Positions 60,603 through 64,000 of a DNA stretch of 64,000 bases are shown piece by piece. A model generated the notes under the pieces. That model was not told where the DNA came from. It did not search any database and worked only from the letters and a program-made list of their open reading frames with translations. This stretch comes from Pollutibacter soli (GTDB lineage: Bacteria; Bacteroidota; Bacteroidia; Chitinophagales; Chitinophagaceae), in contig JARJHS010000002.1 in NCBI GenBank assembly GCA_029269725.1, positions 744,001 through 808,000 of the forward strand. The letters are read 5' to 3'. Positions within the stretch are counted from its first letter, which is position 1; every line of letters starts with the position of its first letter. The translations under genes were made by a program, and so were the position numbers.

Positions 60603-62942
60603 TTAATACTTTATGAAGGACTGAACAATCAACTGATTATTATGGGAAACGGTTAAATAGTACTGGCCCGGACTAAGATCAGATAACTGTATTCTTTCTG
60701 TCTGCGACGTTATCACTATCCCTTTGCGAACAACCGATCCATTACCCCGGACAATATTGCAAATTGTTTTGCTGCTTAATGTGGGAAAAAATATAAAAAT
60801 TTCTTCCCGGGCAGGATTTGGAAACAATTTTATTTGTGTCGGGACCATAAATTTCACATTGGTAACGGCCGAATACGTCAAATGATCATCGGCTGACTTT
60901 ATTCCTATTCGGTAAAAATTATCGCCTGAAACCGGTGTACGATCAGTAAAACTGAAAGTCTTAGAACTTGTATCCGCCAGAAGTTGGATATGATGAATTT
61001 TTTTAAACCGGTTCCCCGTCTCGCTGCGTTCTACGATAAACTCTTTTACCTCACGAGGCTGATCCACTTCCCATGATAACTCGATTCCGGATTTTTCCAC
61101 TTTTGGCGACAGAACAATTCGTTGAAGCGGTAAACTATTCAACGCTGTCGCTGTGCCAATTGTCAGGTAGCTGAAATTATCAGCAGAATTATTTGCGGTA
61201 ATCATTCCGAACTGATCATTTCCGTTGATATCTGCATCTGTACCCGCAGAATTCCATTGATTGCCGGATCCAGTGTCGCCAAAATAAGCCACCCTTAATG
61301 CTTTCCGGTCATCAGCATTTTCTGCCACTTTGCTGTTTGCTCTCCAGCTTAAAGAAAGAAACATAGATTTTGAAGCTGAACCATGATCTTCTATCATCCA
61401 GTATTCCTGCGCGCTGATATGATGAAGCCCGAGAGTATTAACCGGTAAAAGAGTCGGGCATGTGGAAGGGAAATATTCAACTGTCTTTGCGCTGAAACCA
61501 TTTTGTGTTTTGGTAAAGCTTACAGGAGCAAACATGTAGCTTTTGCCAACCGGAGCAGTGAATTCACCGGTACCATCACTGATCCATTGTACGGGCCCAT
61601 CAACATAACTCTGCTCCCAACCCTGGTTTTGTTTTCCATACTGATTTTGAGGACTGGCTATTGACGCATTTTGTAAAATCATTTTTGCAGATGATGTACT
61701 GTAAACGATCCCGGAATTCAAAATAAGAGTCCCCGTTACTGTTAATGATTTTGAAAGTCGGAGATTTCCTCCTGTATTATCGACTTTCAGATTTTGAATA
61801 GTAGATGGAAAATTTGTTCCTGTATTCTGCGATGCAGAACCAGTAAAATATATTTCCGCTCCTGGCGAAATAATCACGTTAGCGGTCCGGATATTGGCTT
61901 CATTACCCGATTGTTGAATTCCTGTCGGCGCATCCAGTTCAAGCCTCGCTGCATCGGTCATTTCGAAACTCCCATTTCCTCCCATAAAGTTGGATTGCAT
62001 CGTCATCACAGCGCCATTCTGCATTTGAAAAGTGTTATTTGCGTTACCCAGTGAGAGGGAACGGCGAAGTATACAATGTGTATTTGGCGCAAGAGTGAAT
62101 TTCCGGAAGTTGTTATTCATGAAAATATTTCCTGCACCTGAAACTACCGTCGGATTTCCTGTCAAAACCAAACTTCGGTTATTCGATCCCGATGAAGTCG
62201 GATGTAATTGAAGCGTCCCATTAACTTCCAGGTTTTTGTCGACAATAATATCAGCGGTCAGTGATGAGGTAATGGTAGCTCCATTATTGACGATGAAATT
62301 TCCTCGGATATGCAAGGTGGAAACCCCATTGCCATTATATGATTTTGATCCGTTTCCTGCACTAAATACCAGGCTTCCAAAAGTATTTCCCGTTAAAGAA
62401 ACCGTATATCCTGCAGCGCCCGGTACATCAAATTCAAAAATACCTGACTCAGTTCCTTCATTACTTACCAATTGATTGATCAATGATGCATTTCCTCTTG
62501 ATGTGTGATGAATATACCGACCCTCATTCTGAATCCTGAACCCGTGGTCTACACGGATAGCGTCACCCGACGATGCGCCGGAAGAATTGATCAACACACC
62601 ACCTGCGCCGATGTCCAGAGCATTTCCATCGCCCGTGATTACAAGTCCGGGAGCAATAGTATTGGCTGTCGGTAACTCAAGTCGTACCGGGTTTCCACCC
62701 CCTGCCACAATATGCAAGGTGTTTACGGATACGGTTATATTTCCTGCAGGAAGTACAACCAGGTAATCGGATTGAATAAAACTGTGATCCAGCACAACAT
62801 CATCAGAAGTTGCCGGAACACCATCAGGCGACCAGTTAGATCCTGTGCTCCATTGACCGTCATTTCCTTCACCATCCCATTTTTTTTGCGCGGCCAGATC
62901 AATAGTGATCAGTAACAATAAAGTAAAAATTATCCCTCTCAT
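60603..62942 (-). CDS. Large secreted T9SS cargo protein, beta-rich
   Basis: 779 aa. Signal peptide MRGIIFTLLLLITIDLAAQ. N terminus continues WDGEGNDGQWSTGSNWSPDG-VPATSDDVVLD, a beta-domain start also seen in the 341-aa cargo protein at 56328. A long parallel-beta-like central region follows (GDGNALDIGAGGVLINSSGA, ADIIVDKNLEVNGTLQLHPT, LKVDNTGGNLRLSKSLTVTG) up to about residue 430. An Fn3-like segment at about 610-690 (GIELSWEVDQPREVKEFIVE) precedes the type A sorting domain (IKLFPNPAREEIFIFF ... DLSPGQYYLTVSHNNQ). A surface adhesin or structural protein is plausible; no catalytic motif is seen. Confidence 0.88.
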   Translation of the reverse strand: MRGIIFTLLLLITIDLAAQKKWDGEGNDGQWSTGSNWSPDGVPATSDDVVLDHSFIQSDYLVVLPAGNITVSVNTLHIVAGGGNPVRLELPTANTIAPGLVITGDGNALDIGAGGVLINSSGASSGDAIRVDHGFRIQNEGRYIHHTSRGNASLINQLVSNEGTESGIFEFDVPGAAGYTVSLTGNTFGSLVFSAGNGSKSYNGNGVSTLHIRGNFIVNNGATITSSLTADIIVDKNLEVNGTLQLHPTSSGSNNRSLVLTGNPTVVSGAGNIFMNNNFRKFTLAPNTHCILRRSLSLGNANNTFQMQNGAVMTMQSNFMGGNGSFEMTDAARLELDAPTGIQQSGNEANIRTANVIISPGAEIYFTGSASQNTGTNFPSTIQNLKVDNTGGNLRLSKSLTVTGTLILNSGIVYSTSSAKMILQNASIASPQNQYGKQNQGWEQSYVDGPVQWISDGTGEFTAPVGKSYMFAPVSFTKTQNGFSAKTVEYFPSTCPTLLPVNTLGLHHISAQEYWMIEDHGSASKSMFLSLSWRANSKVAENADDRKALRVAYFGDTGSGNQWNSAGTDADINGNDQFGMITANNSADNFSYLTIGTATALNSLPLQRIVLSPKVEKSGIELSWEVDQPREVKEFIVERSETGNRFKKIHHIQLLADTSSKTFSFTDRTPVSGDNFYRIGIKSADDHLTYSAVTNVKFMVPTQIKLFPNPAREEIFIFFPTLSSKTICNIVRGNGSVVRKGIVITSQTERIQLSDLSPGQYYLTVSHNNQLIVQSFIKY

Positions 62943-63070
62943 ACCAGATTCATTTTTTATGATTCACACTCCGGCAATTTAGTATCACGAAGAAGGGGTA
63001 AAGAAGTACTTAACACCATTTTTTGACGTTATTTTCCCGACTTCTTGTAATCTTGCAGAATCTGTTCGTT

Positions 63071-63790
63071 ATGTGGGCATTATGTAAAAAAGAGTTAAGA
63101 CAGTTTTTTAGTAATCTGACGGGTTATATGGCGATTCTGCTTTTTCTGTTGCTGAATGGCCTTTTTCTTTTTGTTTTTCCGGAAACAAACCTGTTCGACT
63201 ATGGGTACGCGACCATGGATAAATTTTTTGAACTCGCTCCCTGGGTGCTGCTTTTGCTGATACCTGCTATCACCATGCGGAGTTTCGCCGATGAGTTTAA
63301 AAGCGGAACTTTTGAAATACTTCAGACCCTTCCGCTGAGTCGGTTCCAGGTGATCTTTGGAAAGTATATTGCCGCACTGATCGTTGTTGTGATTGCTATC
63401 CTGCCGACATTTCTTTATGTGATCACCATCAATAAACTTTCAACAGGCGGCATCGACACCGGTGGAATTATGGGATCATATATCGGTCTTTTCTTTCTTG
63501 CGGCAGTGTTTACAGCGATTGGTGTTTTTTGCAGCAGCATTACTTCCAACCCGGTGGTTGCTTTTTTGCTGAGCGCGTTTTCCTGTTTTGTGATTTACTC
63601 AGCATTTTCAGCCATAAGTAATATACCAGCATTTCAATCCGGCCCTGGTTATTTCATCGAACTGTTAGGTATCGATTCACATTACCGCAGCATCAGCCGC
63701 GGTGTAATTGACAGCCGGGACATCGTATATTTTTTCAGCATGATTGTGTTATTCCTTTACCTGACATCCAAAAACCTATTGAAACGCTGA
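63071..63790 (+). CDS. gldF: Gliding motility ABC transporter permease GldF
   Basis: 239 aa from ATG 63071 (MWALCKKELRQFFSNLTGYM); the start at 63023 adds 16 unsupported residues. Six membrane helices in the ABC-2 permease pattern: TGYMAILLFLLLNGLFLFVF, APWVLLLLIPAITMRSFADE and KSGTFEILQTLPLSRFQVIF, then IAALIVVVIAILPTFLYVIT. It matches GldF, which with GldG and the ATPase GldA forms a transporter required for gliding in Flavobacterium (family knowledge). gldA is not in the window. gldG starts 3 bp after the stop. Confidence 0.92.
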   Translation: MWALCKKELRQFFSNLTGYMAILLFLLLNGLFLFVFPETNLFDYGYATMDKFFELAPWVLLLLIPAITMRSFADEFKSGTFEILQTLPLSRFQVIFGKYIAALIVVVIAILPTFLYVITINKLSTGGIDTGGIMGSYIGLFFLAAVFTAIGVFCSSITSNPVVAFLLSAFSCFVIYSAFSAISNIPAFQSGPGYFIELLGIDSHYRSISRGVIDSRDIVYFFSMIVLFLYLTSKNLLKR

Positions 63791-63793
63791 GTC

Positions 63794-64000
63794 ATGTTGA
63801 AACAATTGCTAAATAAAAAATGGGGATGGCTGATACTGGTAGTGATACTTGTTGTTGTCAATATTCTTTTGTCATTCTTTCATTTCCGTGTTGATCTTAC
63901 CGGGGAGAAAAGATATACCATTTCGAAACCGACAAATAACCTGATCAAAAATCTCGATGACGTTGTTGACATCACTGTTTTTCTTGACGGTGACATGCCC
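63794..64000 (+). CDS. gldG: Gliding motility protein GldG, N-terminal part (cut by the window end)
   Basis: ATG at 63794, 69 codons in view, still open at 64000. One membrane helix (WGWLILVVILVVVNILLSFF) and then FRVDLTGEKRYTISKPTNNL, the conserved GldG/ABC-auxiliary N terminus, followed by DDVVDITVFLDGDMP. It is the partner of GldF. Confidence 0.88.
   Translation, partial: MLKQLLNKKWGWLILVVILVVVNILLSFFHFRVDLTGEKRYTISKPTNNLIKNLDDVVDITVFLDGDMP

Overview
The window comes from a Bacteroidota chromosome, most likely the Chitinophagaceae/Sphingobacteriales side. Supporting signs are the -33/-7 promoter style (TAnnTTTG -7 boxes), T9SS C-terminal sorting domains, GldF/GldG, an arginine pathway with the N-acyl-ornithine carbamoyltransferase ArgF', a B12-dependent NrdJ, a geranylgeranylglyceryl-phosphate synthase homologue, and several Bacteroidota-restricted families (DUF3078, DUF2490, PycTM/DUF5706). 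No tRNA, rRNA, CRISPR array, insertion sequence or prophage was seen. The gene content is mostly housekeeping.

Layout. 1-3.4 kb: gyrB with a small downstream gene, divergent from an AraC-type regulator. 3.4-4.3 kb: almost gene-free. 4.4-8.7 kb: ileS and a DksA-like gene with a histone-like tail. 9-12.5 kb: MsbA-like ABC exporter, rbfA, LolC/E-like permease. 12.6-19 kb: N-terminal transketolase half, WecA/TagO-like transferase, frr, EamA transporter, mscL, DUF3078 protein, scpA. 19-24 kb: a large GAF-like orphan, an SdiA-regulated-type lipoprotein and an HD-PycTM fusion. 24-28 kb: dxs and a LytS/LytTR pair. 28-32 kb: sugar isomerase-like and PQQ-type sugar dehydrogenase genes. 32-41 kb: one long arginine operon on the minus strand (GNAT-argG-argC-[four-helix gene]-argD-argF'-argB-argE-like-argH). 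41-47 kb: secreted M28 peptidase, DUF502, a membrane-anchored HTH/lectin-like regulator divergent from a secreted lectin-like protein, GGGP synthase and DUF2490. 48-56 kb: nrdJ, a tiny lipoprotein, YcxB-like protein, GNAT, acpP-fabF-rnc. 56-64 kb: two T9SS cargo proteins, methylmalonyl-CoA epimerase, cysteine desulfurase plus an IscA-type protein, a polyproline mini-protein, gldF and the start of gldG.

The most unusual feature lies in the intergenic DNA. About twenty short, degenerate tandem arrays occur, and nearly all have a period of exactly 7 bp although their unit sequences differ (ACGTTTA-like, CTATGAA, ACAACTG, TAGTGAG, GGCAATA, CTCCTGC, CAGAAAA and others). They tend to start at, or within a few bases of, a stop codon. 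Several occur as inverted pairs bracketing an intergenic core. In three cases they run into coding sequence and supply the last residues of the protein (ArgG, GGGP synthase, YcxB-like). One inverted pair flanks a four-helix-bundle gene inserted in the arginine operon. I read these as a dispersed family of heptad-repeat elements and rank them as the best candidate for something undescribed here.

Other points worth attention: residue 90 of ArgF' is Val, which points to succinylated rather than acetylated intermediates; a hairpin-rich leader with a possible Arg-Arg-ending peptide precedes the arginine operon; a Pycsar-type membrane effector is fused to an HD domain with no adjacent cyclase; and the transketolase N-half has no C-half beside it. 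All assignments are by reading the sequence, with family knowledge recalled and not searched.
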